Assembly: GCF_008065115.1 (NCBI RefSeq)
Contig: NZ_CP042913.1
Location: 5,157,257 to 5,221,256 of the forward strand
Reading direction: 5' to 3'
DNA length: 64,000 nucleotides
Origin: Bythopirellula goksoeyrii
GTDB taxonomy: Bacteria; Planctomycetota; Planctomycetia; Pirellulales; Lacipirellulaceae
In this document: positions 25,117 through 33,551 of the stretch, in pieces
Numbering within the stretch: the stretch's first letter is position 1
How the letters are laid out: each line of letters starts with the position of its first letter
Notes under the pieces: model-generated
What the model was told of the DNA's origin: nothing
The model's input: only the letters and a program-made list of their open reading frames with translations
The model's database searches: none
Made by a program: the position numbers and the translations under genes

Positions 25117-25386
25117 TCATTTTACTCGGCAGGCGCGGCTAACGGAGGGCGCAGTGCATGGGGAGCGCTCCCCTACGGAGATGCGGCTAAACGGTTGGCG
25201 ATCGCGGTGGAGGATTACTTCCATTGCTTCGAGTTCGGTATAGTACATCGCGCTGGGGTCGATCTTCTCAGCTTCGAGCCAGTCGAGGTGGGACTTCATG
25301 CGAGGTTGTTCTGCGAGCCAGGGCAACACGGCGAGCCAACCGAGGGCGATCAAACAGATGACTGCTAGTAAGCGTAGCAAGCCCAT
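25117..25386 (-). CDS. Small single-pass membrane protein
   Basis: From the ATG at 25386 (an adjacent ATG at 25389 is equivalent) the product is ~89 residues. A hydrophobic helix (GLLRLLAVICLIALGWLAVL) is followed by a soluble part with EWLEAEKIDPSAMYYTELEA-like sequence, actually LDWLEAEKIDPSAMYYTEL, then EAMEVILHRDRQP. The balanced hydrophobic and charged composition argues for a real gene; the last ~25 residues look less constrained. No family is recognised. The frame continues upstream only because it reads through the inverted repeat at 25386-25453. It is downstream of the YeiH-type permease gene, and just upstream of the repressor operator region. Confidence 0.6.
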   Translation of the reverse strand: MGLLRLLAVICLIALGWLAVLPWLAEQPRMKSHLDWLEAEKIDPSAMYYTELEAMEVILHRDRQPFSRISVGERSPCTAPSVSRACRVK

Positions 25387-25453
25387 CATTCCCGCGCAGG
25401 CGGGAATCCAGGTGTCACGTCTCAACTCTGGGTTCCCGCCTGTGCGGGAATGA
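25386..25453. repeat. TCATTCCCGCGCAGGCGGGAA-type inverted repeat
   Basis: Arms TCATTCCCGCGCAGGCGG.. (25386 on) and, on the opposite strand, TCATTCCCGCACAGGCGG.. (ending 25453) with ~15-bp interior. Each arm itself contains the small palindrome CCCGCNNNGCGGG. It is a single copy here and abuts the start codon of the small membrane protein. Confidence 0.8.
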
Positions 25454-25477
25454 CTTGAAGAGATTTCTGACATACTG

Positions 25478-26929
25478 CTAGGGAACCATCTGGTTGATGT
25501 GATCGGCGAAGATTACGCGGAACATCAGCCAGGCCATGAATAGGGTCAGGCACAAGTTCAACGTCTGGCCACATAAGTACAACACGAGCGGTTTGCCGCC
25601 GCGAAGATAGGGCGTCAGTTCTCTGAAATTGGTTTCCAAGCCGATGCTAACGAAGGCAAGACAGAACAACCAGCCGCGCAGAGTCTTGGTAGAACCCTGG
25701 ATCGTGGCGTCGACTAGTTCGGGGCCGTGGTTGAGTCCTACGTAGAGGAGCGAGAACACCGCAGACGCCAGGACGAAACCGATGACAAACTTGGGAAAGC
25801 GATACCAGATTTCCATAGCACCAAGGCGATGCCCCTCGGGGTCTTTCTCAACACATGTCACCCAGTAGATGGCAACCGCGAAGGCGACGACGCCGATGAG
25901 GATGTTCTGGATCATTTTTACGGTTGCGGCCACTTCCAACGCACGATCCCCCAGCGCGGCACCAGCGGCGGCGACGGCACCGGTGGAGTCGATCGTTCCC
26001 CCCAGCCAGGCCCCGCCGAGAATCTCGTCCATGCCAACCGCTTTGATGATCGCGGGCATGACCACCATCATGATGACGGTGAATGTGAGCGACATGCCGA
26101 TGGCCAGCGAGAGTTCCTCCTTCTTGGCTTTGCAGGCGGCAGCGGTGGCAATTGCGGCGGAGACCCCGCAGACGGACATGTCGGCGGAGATAACTATATT
26201 GAGCGATCGCGACTCGATCTTGAGCACTTTTTGACCAAAGATATATGTGCTGATCAGTACGATCGGGGTGACGACCCAGGCGACGAAGATGCCGGGTAGC
26301 CCAAGGGCCAGAAGACGACTCATGAGCACTTCGGCGCCAAGTAGGACGAGGCCGGTCTTGATGTAGAACTCGGTTAGGATAGCCGGCATGAGTAGGGCAG
26401 GCGTTCCGACCGTGTTGGAAATGATCAAGCCGACGGCAAGCGCCCAGAGGGCGTACTCCAAATTGTAGGCTTTGATGACACTCTGCCCGGCCATGACGTA
26501 GGCCAATGTGGCCAGCAGGAAAACTAAGGGAAACGCCTTCCAAAAATCACGTGCTGAGTTGCCACGTAAGCGAATCGCCAGCGCGAACAGCACCCCGATC
26601 ACTGCAAATGCGCCGACAATTCCTGGGATGGTGCTGATAGGTAGAGTTCTTGAACTGTCTGATTGTGAGAATGCATTGAGTGGATTGCTGCGCCACGAAC
26701 TGGGCTTGGCGAGCCAGGCTTCCAACGGGCTGGAGAGTTCGACCGGATCGCCACTCAGTGGCAACTCGGAAAGAAGCTGCGCATTGCTCCACCAGACGGC
26801 GACGAACGAGAGTGCGAGCAGAATTGCACCACACCAGACAGCCCACCAATCTTCGGAGGTGCGTAGTTCGGTGAAGAGGCTGGGGTGCGTCGAGGGGGGT
26901 GGATCGATTTCATTTGCTGTTTCAGGCAT
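25478..26929 (-). CDS. YeiH family putative sulfate exporter (UPF0324 type)
   Basis: The ATG at 26929 ([19 protein letters not shown]) is preferred; the frame extends 18 codons further and would overlap the next gene. The 483-residue product has an N-terminal soluble segment, one helix, a periplasmic-looking loop (~60-100) and then about ten helices. It carries the family blocks [51 protein letters not shown] and [18 protein letters not shown]. YeiH homologues have been proposed to export sulfate or sulfonate products, but biochemistry is thin. The extra N-terminal helix and loop are longer than in the E. coli type. Confidence 0.88.
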   Translation of the reverse strand: MPETANEIDPPPSTHPSLFTELRTSEDWWAVWCGAILLALSFVAVWWSNAQLLSELPLSGDPVELSSPLEAWLAKPSSWRSNPLNAFSQSDSSRTLPISTIPGIVGAFAVIGVLFALAIRLRGNSARDFWKAFPLVFLLATLAYVMAGQSVIKAYNLEYALWALAVGLIISNTVGTPALLMPAILTEFYIKTGLVLLGAEVLMSRLLALGLPGIFVAWVVTPIVLISTYIFGQKVLKIESRSLNIVISADMSVCGVSAAIATAAACKAKKEELSLAIGMSLTFTVIMMVVMPAIIKAVGMDEILGGAWLGGTIDSTGAVAAAGAALGDRALEVAATVKMIQNILIGVVAFAVAIYWVTCVEKDPEGHRLGAMEIWYRFPKFVIGFVLASAVFSLLYVGLNHGPELVDATIQGSTKTLRGWLFCLAFVSIGLETNFRELTPYLRGGKPLVLYLCGQTLNLCLTLFMAWLMFRVIFADHINQMVP

Positions 26930-26972
26930 GATTTCCCATGTAAAGAGTGCAAACACCATTTGACGAAAAAGG

Positions 26973-27476
26973 TTATTCGTCAATTGGTATCGAATTTTTG
27001 TTCGGCAATACCATGAGCAGGATCAAGCCGACCATTCCAAGAATACCGAGCCATCTCACGTTGCTTGAAAATCCCTTGCCTTGCGCGTAATTCATACAGC
27101 CCCAAACCATTGCCGGCAAACTAGCGATGACAAAAGCAACTGCAATCAGGACACTCACTTCTCCAGTCAATGAAAGTAGCAACCCAATTAACTGAAGCAG
27201 GACGCCTACACCCAGACCTCTATTTGTGTTCGTTCTATACTGAGAGGGGATCGTTCTCGTGTTGTATCCTACGGCTGTCATCAGCACGGCCAGACCAGTG
27301 AGTGTACAACCCAATCCTAAGCCGCCGAAGAGATTGATTTTCCTATCCTCTTCGACGTTCAAAGAATACCGCTGAGGATTGCTCATCGCGGCGAAATAGA
27401 GCCCTACCACAATGAGAAGTAAGCCGACGACGGCAACGAAGAAGATGCACCAATGTTTACTTTGTGGAGCAGGCAT
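26973..27476 (-). CDS. Four-helix membrane protein, function unknown
   Basis: The ATG at 27476 gives 167 residues ([20 protein letters not shown]); the longer frame overlaps the CPTC protein gene. Four helices are clear: [59 protein letters not shown] with [17 protein letters not shown], and [17 protein letters not shown]. No catalytic or transport motif is seen. It is the last gene of the long minus-strand respiratory run and lies ~40 bp upstream of the YeiH-type gene, so it could belong to either. Its function is not inferred. Confidence 0.65.
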   Translation of the reverse strand: MPAPQSKHWCIFFVAVVGLLLIVVGLYFAAMSNPQRYSLNVEEDRKINLFGGLGLGCTLTGLAVLMTAVGYNTRTIPSQYRTNTNRGLGVGVLLQLIGLLLSLTGEVSVLIAVAFVIASLPAMVWGCMNYAQGKGFSSNVRWLGILGMVGLILLMVLPNKNSIPIDE

Positions 27477-27501
27477 GACGCGCCCTCCTGCGGGGTCGCG
27501 G

Positions 27502-27789
27502 CTATACGTTCGATTCGAGTTCGCGTTGGCGGGCGCGGCGGATCGAGAGGTAGGCTGCACCGCCGAAAGTGCCGATCAAGACGAAGGGCATCGCCATCAT
27601 GAACAGGATGCTGTAGAAGTAGCCGGCGGCTCGTGCCTGGGAGAGAGGATCGTCGTCGGCCAACACGTCCTTGCAGGTGGGACAGGCAATTGCGTCGGAG
27701 GTGAGGAGCGCGATAGCCATGCAGACAAATGCGAACATCGCTATATGAAACCAGTGTCTTGATTGCGGCATATTGGAAGGCATATTCAT
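27502..27789 (-). CDS. Small exported CPTC-containing membrane protein
   Basis: The product is 95 residues. A signal peptide (HWFHIAMFAFVCMAIALLTS) is followed by AIACPTCKDVLADDDPLSQA, a C-x2-C pair in a short exported segment, then a membrane helix (YFYSILFMMAMPFVLIGTFG) and a basic tail (YLSIRRARQRE). The layout suggests a metal- or redox-active CxxC anchored to the membrane. Its place directly after DUF420 and SCO genes suggests a role in oxidase assembly, which is inference from context only. No named family is recognised. Confidence 0.7.
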   Translation of the reverse strand: MNMPSNMPQSRHWFHIAMFAFVCMAIALLTSDAIACPTCKDVLADDDPLSQARAAGYFYSILFMMAMPFVLIGTFGGAAYLSIRRARQRELESNV

Positions 27790-27811
27790 TATCCTGTGCC
27801 TCTATTTTAGA

Positions 27812-28309
27812 TCAGAGATCGGCGGGTGGCCAGAGGTGGTAGAGCATTACGTAGACGACCACGCCGGTTATCGACACATAGAGCCAAATCGGCAGCGTCC
27901 AGCGGGCTATTTTGCGATGCTTGGCCAGATAGCGGCTGCGGTCCTCTGCTGGCAGTTCGCTCGCTTTCTTGAAACCCGTGCCCAGCAAGGCGTAGGCAAT
28001 CGTCGCTGCGGCGAGAAACGGAACGGTCATGGCCAGCACGACGTGAGTAACAAGGATCACCAAGTAGACGACTTTGACGAATCCGGGATGCGTGAATCGC
28101 ACACTGCCGGCGGAATAGTGATAGGTCAGGTAGCTCACCAGGAACAGGCAGGAGACCAGAAACGCGGAAAGCATCACCCAGCCATGCGCCTGTCGGTGGC
28201 CACGCTTGATAAGAACAAATCCCAAGACCAACAAGACAGTGGCAATCGAATTGAGAACCGCGTTGAGATGCACCAGGGGATTGACGGCAAGTGAGAATAG
28301 TGGATTCAT
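27812..28309 (-). CDS. DUF420 family membrane protein
   Basis: This 165-residue protein has about five helices: PLVHLNAVLNSIATVLLVLG, HGWVMLSAFLVSCLFLVSYL, YLVILVTHVVLAMTVPFLAA and WTLPIWLYVSITGVVVYVML. It contains the conserved His-rich pattern of DUF420 (LNAVLN, HGWVML, YLTYHYSAG, TLPIWLYVSITGVVVYVMLYHLW, each a short piece). DUF420 genes are regularly found with cytochrome oxidase and SCO genes and the Bacillus/Staphylococcus relative CtaM is needed for oxidase maturation. The same role is likely here, since it follows the SCO gene. The spacer upstream contains inverted-repeat copy B. Confidence 0.88.
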   Translation of the reverse strand: MNPLFSLAVNPLVHLNAVLNSIATVLLVLGFVLIKRGHRQAHGWVMLSAFLVSCLFLVSYLTYHYSAGSVRFTHPGFVKVVYLVILVTHVVLAMTVPFLAAATIAYALLGTGFKKASELPAEDRSRYLAKHRKIARWTLPIWLYVSITGVVVYVMLYHLWPPADL

Positions 28310-28326
28310 AGAATTGAAAGGCGAAC

Positions 28327-28446
28327 TGTCATTCCGAGGGGAGTTGTACGACCTGAGGAATCTAGTTGGAACAATTACTCGCTATCGATGTCTCTCCGTA
28401 CTGCAACCCAGATCCCTCTGGTCGCGGAGCTCCCATCGGGATGACA
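28327..28446. repeat. Inverted-repeat element, copy B
   Basis: About 120 bp with arms TGTCATTCCGAGGGGAG.. and, on the other strand, TGTCATCCCGATGGGAG.., each continuing into CGACC..AGGRATCT. It lies between the SCO and DUF420 genes and interrupts the respiratory gene run. Confidence 0.85.
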
Positions 28447-28461
28447 GCTAGCGACTACTAC

Positions 28462-29133
28462 TCACTTACTAGCCGTGGCCGGGAGGCCACGGTTCTTTGC
28501 CGAAGCGATTTCGTTGGAGAAAGTCTCAGAAGGTGGATCCTCCGCTAAACATTCCAAGAGCAACTTGCGCAGTTTTTCCGATTGGCTGATGCTGGTGGCG
28601 TCGTACATGCCGCGGACCTTGCCCGCGCGGTCGATCACCACGGCGTAGTCCTTGTGTCCTCGCCAGGAGACGGGCATCTTCATGATGTCTTCGCCAACGC
28701 GCTTGATGTAATCGAAATCACCCGTGCAAAAGAGCCAGCGTTCGGGATCTGCTTTATATCGGTCGGCGTATTCACTGAGTACTTCGAGCGTGTCATTGTC
28801 GGGATCGACCGTGATGCTTACCCAAGTGACGTCCTCCAGTTCAGGCTTATCGTGCAGAAACTTGATATTGGCGTTGAGTCGGGGGCATTGGCCGGGGCAA
28901 CTGGCGAAGAAAAACGTAGTAACCCAAACCTTGCCCTTCATGGCTTCTGAACGAAAGGGTTCGCCGCTGCGCTCGGTGAGTTCAAATTCCTCCAGAGGTG
29001 GGCCATCGAATTGAATTCCCCCCACGGAACGCTCCGCTTCAATTTGATGCACTTTGTACCAGGTCCAAATGCCATAGCTGCCAACGAAGAGCACCATGAG
29101 CGATAACCAATAGGGGAGCATACTACTTTTCAC
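28462..29133 (-). CDS. SCO1/SenC-type copper chaperone
   Basis: The GTG at 29133 has AGGAG seven bases upstream and overlaps the stop codon of the ABC permease gene (GTGA), so it is the likely start; ATG 29121 is an alternative. One N-terminal helix (MLPYWLSLMVLFVGSYGIWT) anchors a thioredoxin-like domain. The copper-binding CPGQC motif is in FFFASCPGQCPRLN, with the partner His probably in SWRGHKDYAVVID. SCO proteins deliver copper to the CuA site of oxidase subunit II or reduce its cysteines. Residues ~195-224 form an extra polar tail. It lies in the oxidase cluster, supporting this role. Confidence 0.9.
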   Translation of the reverse strand: MKSSMLPYWLSLMVLFVGSYGIWTWYKVHQIEAERSVGGIQFDGPPLEEFELTERSGEPFRSEAMKGKVWVTTFFFASCPGQCPRLNANIKFLHDKPELEDVTWVSITVDPDNDTLEVLSEYADRYKADPERWLFCTGDFDYIKRVGEDIMKMPVSWRGHKDYAVVIDRAGKVRGMYDATSISQSEKLRKLLLECLAEDPPSETFSNEIASAKNRGLPATASK

Positions 29134-29921
29134 AGCAAATCTCCTGTCGTGCGGGTCGCGGCGATACGCCAGGAAAGCACTACCATGAGTGTGGCAAACG
29201 CTAGCGAGACTGCCCAACAAACCGGCAAGCTGGGCAATACATTAACCATACTCTCATCGCCGAAGTGGAGATAGTGGCGCAAACCTGCCACGCCGTAGGT
29301 GAGAGGATTAAAACGTGAGATAAGCGTGATCCAGCTTTCTGGATCATCAGGAAATAAAGCCCCCGAGAGCAACCACATGGGAAACAGGAACACGCTCATG
29401 ATGGCATGGAATCCCTGAGTTGATTCCATCCGCCAGGCAAGAAAGAATCCCAAGCCGGTGAGTGCGATAGCAAGAACGGCCATGAGAAAGACCGACATCA
29501 CGATGTCGAGCGGTGAACCGGGCAATCCAAGTGTCACGCAGCCTAGTGCCAGAAACATCAGGGCTTGCAAGAGTGCAATGGCTGCCCCACCGACTATTTT
29601 TCCAAAGACCATCGCCCAGCGCGGAGCGGGCGCCACGAGGACCGATTGCAAGAATCCTTCCCGGCGATCTTCGATGATTGAAATCGTCGCGAAGATGGCT
29701 GTGAACAAGAGGATCATCGCAATTGTGCCGGGAAAGAAAAACTCGAAACCTAGGTCATTGCCGCGTAGGCCCAAACTGAACAATGCCCAGAACATGATCG
29801 GCTGCACGAGCGCACCGATCACACGGTTACGCTGGCGGAAGAAGCGCACGAGTTCGCGCTGCGCCAAGGTGAGGACCACGGGGAGTGCGGGTACTGGTGT
29901 TGCTTCCTGAGTGATATTCAT
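29130..29921 (-). CDS. ABC-2 type transporter permease
   Basis: This 263-residue permease begins with an ATG preceded by AAAGGGG. It has six helices and family features such as QRELVRFFRQRNRVIGALVQ, FFFPGTIAMILLFTAIFATI, SIIEDRREGFLQSVLVAPAP and LFPMWLLSGALFP. It pairs with the ATPase gene just upstream (30086-31024) and overlaps the SCO gene by 4 bp, so translation is coupled to copper-chaperone production. The substrate is unknown. ABC-2 pairs next to oxidase genes may help assembly, comparable to NosFY in nitrous oxide reductase maturation, but this is inference. Confidence 0.9.
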   Translation of the reverse strand: MNITQEATPVPALPVVLTLAQRELVRFFRQRNRVIGALVQPIMFWALFSLGLRGNDLGFEFFFPGTIAMILLFTAIFATISIIEDRREGFLQSVLVAPAPRWAMVFGKIVGGAAIALLQALMFLALGCVTLGLPGSPLDIVMSVFLMAVLAIALTGLGFFLAWRMESTQGFHAIMSVFLFPMWLLSGALFPDDPESWITLISRFNPLTYGVAGLRHYLHFGDESMVNVLPSLPVCWAVSLAFATLMVVLSWRIAATRTTGDLL

Positions 29922-29957
29922 ATTGCCCCTTTAGCGTCAGTTCATGCAAAAAAAATG

Positions 29958-30057
29958 GGACGCGGACAAACGCAGATTCAGCTGATTGACGCAGATGAAA
30001 AATAAACCAATCACTTTGATCTGCGTTCATCTGCCAAATCCGTGTTCATCTGCGTTC
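29958..30057. repeat. Dispersed ATCTGCG-type repeat
   Basis: ACGCAGATTCAGCTGATTG, ACGCAGATGAAAAAT, GATCTGCGTTCATCTGCC and GTGTTCATCTGCGTTC form an imperfect inverted repeat between the ATPase and permease genes of the ABC exporter. The word family is the same as at 24425-24525. Confidence 0.65.
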
Positions 30058-30085
30058 TATTTCTTACTGCAAACGAGATAACAAT

Positions 30086-31024
30086 CTACTCCTGACTTTC
30101 GTTCCAAAACCTATGGCCCGTGCGATCAATGAACACATCTTCGAGTGTCGGTTTGCCAAGGGTGATGGCTTCGATATCCTCGGGGAACGCTTCGACCAAG
30201 CGGGCTATCCATTGGTGCCCTTCAGGTTGTTCGAGTCGCACGCTGCCATCGAGTACGGTGGCGTCACAATTGAATTTTACCCGAATGGCATCGGCGAGTT
30301 CAGTGGGCCTCGGCGTGCGGATGGTGATCGCATCGCCACCAACCGAGGCTTGTAAAGCAGCGGGGGTGTCCAATGCGGCCAATTTGCCGGTGTGCATGAT
30401 CGCAATTCGGTCGGCTCGTTCGGCTTCTTCCAGAAGATGTGTCGTGAGGACAATTGTTACGCCATCGGACTCACGAATCTGATGCAGATATTTCCACAAG
30501 TCGCTACGGGCTCCCGGGTCGAGACCGGTGGAGGGTTCATCTAGGAGCAACAGTTGCGGGCGATGCAATAAGCCTTTGGCAAGTTCAACGCGGCGGCGCA
30601 TTCCTCCTGAAAGTGTTTCGGTGAGATCCCCTGCACGATCGGCGATTCCTACAGCGGTGAGCATCTGATCGATGCGTGATTTGAGTTCTTTGCCGCCGAG
30701 TCCATAGAGTTTTCCCTGGTGGTGGAGATTCTCGGCGACTGAAAGTTTTTTATCGAGGCTCGGTGCCTGGAATACGACCCCCAGTTTGCTGCGAATTGCG
30801 TTGGCCGATCGGCGCAGATCATTGTCCAGGATAGTAATTTCACCCTCTTGCAACGGAATCAGCGTCGAAAGCACACGAAAGAGAGTCGTCTTTCCGCTGC
30901 CATTGGGACCCAGAAAGACAAATACCTCGCCCTGCGCGATGGAAAGCGAGAGCTGATCGACCGCGACCCGCGTACCGTAACGATGGGTACAGGCGGAAAT
31001 CTCAATCGCAGAGTCGGCAGCCAT
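30086..31024 (-). CDS. ABC transporter ATP-binding protein (CcmA/NatA/DrrA type)
   Basis: This 312-residue ATPase has a complete nucleotide-binding domain: Walker A in FLGPNGSGKTTLFRVLS, Q-loop in VVFQAPSLDKKLSV, the signature LSGGMRRRVELAKGLLHRP, Walker B LLLLDEPSTGLD and the H-loop in TTHLLEEAERAD. A ~90-residue C-terminal regulatory part follows, ending LGKPTLEDVFIDRTG, as in the DrrA/NatA export group. It works with the ABC-2 permease encoded downstream. It lies ~60 bp after the oxidase subunit IV gene, within the same minus-strand run. The cargo is unknown. Confidence 0.92.
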   Translation of the reverse strand: MAADSAIEISACTHRYGTRVAVDQLSLSIAQGEVFVFLGPNGSGKTTLFRVLSTLIPLQEGEITILDNDLRRSANAIRSKLGVVFQAPSLDKKLSVAENLHHQGKLYGLGGKELKSRIDQMLTAVGIADRAGDLTETLSGGMRRRVELAKGLLHRPQLLLLDEPSTGLDPGARSDLWKYLHQIRESDGVTIVLTTHLLEEAERADRIAIMHTGKLAALDTPAALQASVGGDAITIRTPRPTELADAIRVKFNCDATVLDGSVRLEQPEGHQWIARLVEAFPEDIEAITLGKPTLEDVFIDRTGHRFWNESQE

Positions 31025-31082
31025 TACATAAACCAGTGCGGACGGCAGTCCGCTCGGTCAGTCGGAAGGGGTTGGGTTGAAG

Positions 31083-31559
31083 CTACGCCGCCGGTTTCTT
31101 CGTGTCGGGTTGCTCGGTGTGAGGCTCTGCTGGTGCATGGTCAACAGCATGTTCGGAAGCTTCTTTGGCGGGTCTTTCGGCTGCATGGATCATCCGCTGG
31201 TGCGAAGCATGACGAAAACGTAAGCCAACGTCAGGTATTAAGGCCAAGATCAACAAGAGTGACATAATGCTGGCAGGCACAGTAAGCACCCATTTCCAGT
31301 TGGCTTCCCATTTGAGATGCATGAAGAACATGATCACCAACATCGCTTTGGTGCAGGAGACGGCCATCATGAAGGCGCGGCTGACTTCCACGGGGACATG
31401 AGTGCGCCAGAAGGGGAAATAGGTTAGGAACGACATCGTGGTCAGCACACACAATGCAATGAATATCCCGATGAAGAGGCGGATATCATGTTGATGCTCC
31501 CCTTCGTGGCTGTCGGCGTTGAAAGCATGTTCTTCGTGTGAATGATCGGAAGTTGTCAT
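31083..31559 (-). CDS. coxD: Cytochrome c oxidase subunit IV (caa3-type)
   Basis: This 158-residue protein has a His-rich N-terminus (SHEEHAFNADSHEGEHQHD), three membrane helices (LFIGIFIALCVLTTMSFLTY, AFMMAVSCTKAMLVIMFFMH, WVLTVPASIMSLLLILALIP) and an Ala/Pro/His-rich C-terminal tail. The core VSCTKAMLVIMFFMHLKWE is typical of prokaryotic COX4 (CtaF/CoxD). The subunit stabilises the oxidase and has no cofactor. The His-rich ends are longer than usual and might bind metal, which is a guess. It follows the subunit III gene by ~50 bp. Confidence 0.88.
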   Translation of the reverse strand: MTTSDHSHEEHAFNADSHEGEHQHDIRLFIGIFIALCVLTTMSFLTYFPFWRTHVPVEVSRAFMMAVSCTKAMLVIMFFMHLKWEANWKWVLTVPASIMSLLLILALIPDVGLRFRHASHQRMIHAAERPAKEASEHAVDHAPAEPHTEQPDTKKPAA

Positions 31560-31610
31560 GTGAGGCCCCGGCGATTCGTTGAATCGCGGCTATGAAGTAA
31601 TGACTGATTC

Positions 31611-32606
31611 TTAAAACAGGTAGAGCAATGGGAACAGAAAGATCCACACCAGGTCGACGAAGTGCCAATAGAGGCCCACGTTTTCGATGGTACCAAACGC
31701 AGCGCGGTCGAGCGTCATCGAAAGTAAAATGGCGAAGGCGATCAACCCCACTACCACGTGCAAGGCATGAAATCCCGTGAGCAAGAAGTAGGTACTCGCC
31801 CACATATTGCCGCCGGGAATCATGATCGGCAGTTTCAGCCAGGGATACCTGTCGTTGAGACCTTCCAGGTGACCGCCACTCTCGGGAGATTCTTGTTCAG
31901 TCGCTACCAAATGAAACTGCGAATTGCTCGTGGTAGCGTGGGAAGCCGTGGGGCGATGTTCGTGGATGCTCGCTCGAGGGTAAATCTCGTCAGCAAGCTC
32001 GAACAACTTGACCCTCCCGGCCGGCGAATCGGGTTCGCTACGAAGCGTTACTTCAGCGGCATCGACCTTGCGGAGCAGATCATCGACGAGACTCAAGCGG
32101 TCGGTGTCTTCTTCGGTCTTGTCCGTCTTGTTCTCTAAATCGGTTTTGAGCGTCATGAGCCGAGTGCGTACCCCCTGGGCATAGTACACATCGGGCTTTT
32201 CGTAGATCTGACTATGAGGCAACTGGGGATAGATGCCATGGGAAAACTTGGCGCTATACTCATACATCTTGATCCCAAGGAAAATGAGCCCCAAGAGAAA
32301 TGTCAACAACATCCAACCCTTGGCACTAGAAGCATTATTCTTCTTGGCGGCTTCCAAGGCCAACACGACCGTCACACTGGAGCAGATCAGCACGAAAGTA
32401 TTCGTGGCACCCCAGATTTCCGCGAGGTGAACATCGTGGGTCGATGGCCAGGCAATCGCACCAAATCGCAACACGATATAAGTGCCAATCAACCCGGCGA
32501 AAAACATAATTTCGGTCGACAGAAACAACCACATGAAGGCCTTGCCATTGGGAATGGGCAACGCCGGCTGATAGTCGAATTGCGGTGCGTGATGGTCGTC
32601 GGACAT
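31611..32606 (-). CDS. coxC: Cytochrome c oxidase subunit III with a large soluble insertion
   Basis: The product is 331 residues, whereas bacterial subunit III of the caa3 type is usually ~200. Recognisable parts are [80 protein letters not shown] and [20 protein letters not shown]. Between the third helix (~120) and the next (~268) lies a ~145-residue hydrophilic insertion rich in charged residues ([20 protein letters not shown] and [20 protein letters not shown]), probably exposed and partly helical. Subunit III stabilises the binuclear centre and proton uptake in subunit I. The insertion's role is unknown; it could dock a partner of this unusual chain. Confidence 0.93.
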   Translation of the reverse strand: MSDDHHAPQFDYQPALPIPNGKAFMWLFLSTEIMFFAGLIGTYIVLRFGAIAWPSTHDVHLAEIWGATNTFVLICSSVTVVLALEAAKKNNASSAKGWMLLTFLLGLIFLGIKMYEYSAKFSHGIYPQLPHSQIYEKPDVYYAQGVRTRLMTLKTDLENKTDKTEEDTDRLSLVDDLLRKVDAAEVTLRSEPDSPAGRVKLFELADEIYPRASIHEHRPTASHATTSNSQFHLVATEQESPESGGHLEGLNDRYPWLKLPIMIPGGNMWASTYFLLTGFHALHVVVGLIAFAILLSMTLDRAAFGTIENVGLYWHFVDLVWIFLFPLLYLF

Positions 32607-32645
32607 TGGTTCGTGGTCAGTGGTTAGTGGTCAGATGTCAGTTGC
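32607..32645. repeat. GTCAGTGG-type spacer repeat
   Basis: GGTCAGTGGTTAGTGGTCAG followed by ATGTCAGTTGC, between the subunit III and heme O synthase genes. It belongs to the degenerate short-repeat spacers of this cluster. Confidence 0.55.
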
Positions 32646-33551
32646 TTACAGGGTTACTACTAGCAGCATGGCGAGCCATGAGGGGAGGTAAATTAACGAG
32701 GCCCTCAGCAAAAATCTTGCGGATTGATTATCGCGGAAAATTGCGAAACGGATAGAGAGGCCGAGCAGGATCGCTCCCAGTGCAAGAGTCCATGTCAGGT
32801 ATAATAAAGGGCTGCCACTTGTGGGAACCACGGCTGGGATCAAGCTCACAGGAATTAGTGCGGCAGCCCCCAACACCGCTTGGGCACCGGCACGCATGCC
32901 GGTCGGATCGACAACAGTCAACATGCGGTGACCCGCGGCAGCGTAGTCTTCTCGATAAATCCAAGCGATAGCCATGAAATGCGGAAACTGCCAGAGGAAC
33001 AAGACGCCTGCCAAGGTCCAGGCGGTGAGCCCGAGGGGAGTTCCCGTCGCGGTCCAACCCATGAGAATCGGAATCGCTCCCGCGACTGCGCCGACTGTTG
33101 TATTCAAAGGACTGCGCGTCTTGAGCGGAGTGTAGACCAAGACATAGAGAATCCAACTCACCAGACCTAGCACGGCAGTCAGCATATTGACTTGCCAAAT
33201 CAAGAGAGCCATACCAGCCAAAAGTGTCAGGACAGACAACATAACTGCTTCGCCAGAAGCAATTCGGCCTGCCGGAAGAGGACGATCGGCAGTCCGAGGC
33301 ATACGAGCATCGTTCGCGCGTTCCCACCATTGGTTAGCGATACTGGCACTAGCAGCCACCAACCCAGTGCCAGCCAATGCGAACAGCAGAACACGCATAT
33401 CGAGCGTGTGCGGTGCTGCCAGACAGGCTGCTGCGCTGGCCACGATCAATTCCAAGAGGACGATGCGTGGCTTCGTGAGTTCAAGATAGTCGGCAAGGCG
33501 AGCAGCGAGGGCTTTCGTGGAACTTTCGACAGTAAGAATCGAGGTGCTCAT
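32646..33551 (-). CDS. ctaB: Protoheme IX farnesyltransferase (heme O synthase)
   Basis: This 301-residue UbiA-family membrane enzyme has about nine helices. Its prenyl-binding motif is in SIANQWWERANDARMPRTAD followed by RPLPAG, and the second Asp-containing motif is in FLWQFPHFMAIAWIYREDY. It adds farnesyl to heme b to make heme O for the A-type oxidase. Its start codon overlaps the end of ctaA by 4 bp, so heme O and heme A synthases are translationally coupled. Its place inside the oxidase gene run agrees with the need for heme A. Confidence 0.94.
   Translation of the reverse strand: MSTSILTVESSTKALAARLADYLELTKPRIVLLELIVASAAACLAAPHTLDMRVLLFALAGTGLVAASASIANQWWERANDARMPRTADRPLPAGRIASGEAVMLSVLTLLAGMALLIWQVNMLTAVLGLVSWILYVLVYTPLKTRSPLNTTVGAVAGAIPILMGWTATGTPLGLTAWTLAGVLFLWQFPHFMAIAWIYREDYAAAGHRMLTVVDPTGMRAGAQAVLGAAALIPVSLIPAVVPTSGSPLLYLTWTLALGAILLGLSIRFAIFRDNQSARFLLRASLIYLPSWLAMLLVVTL

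Noticed and set aside
25389-25473. N-terminal extension of the small membrane protein to 25473
   Set aside because: The added residues are only a translation of the inverted repeat at 25386-25453.
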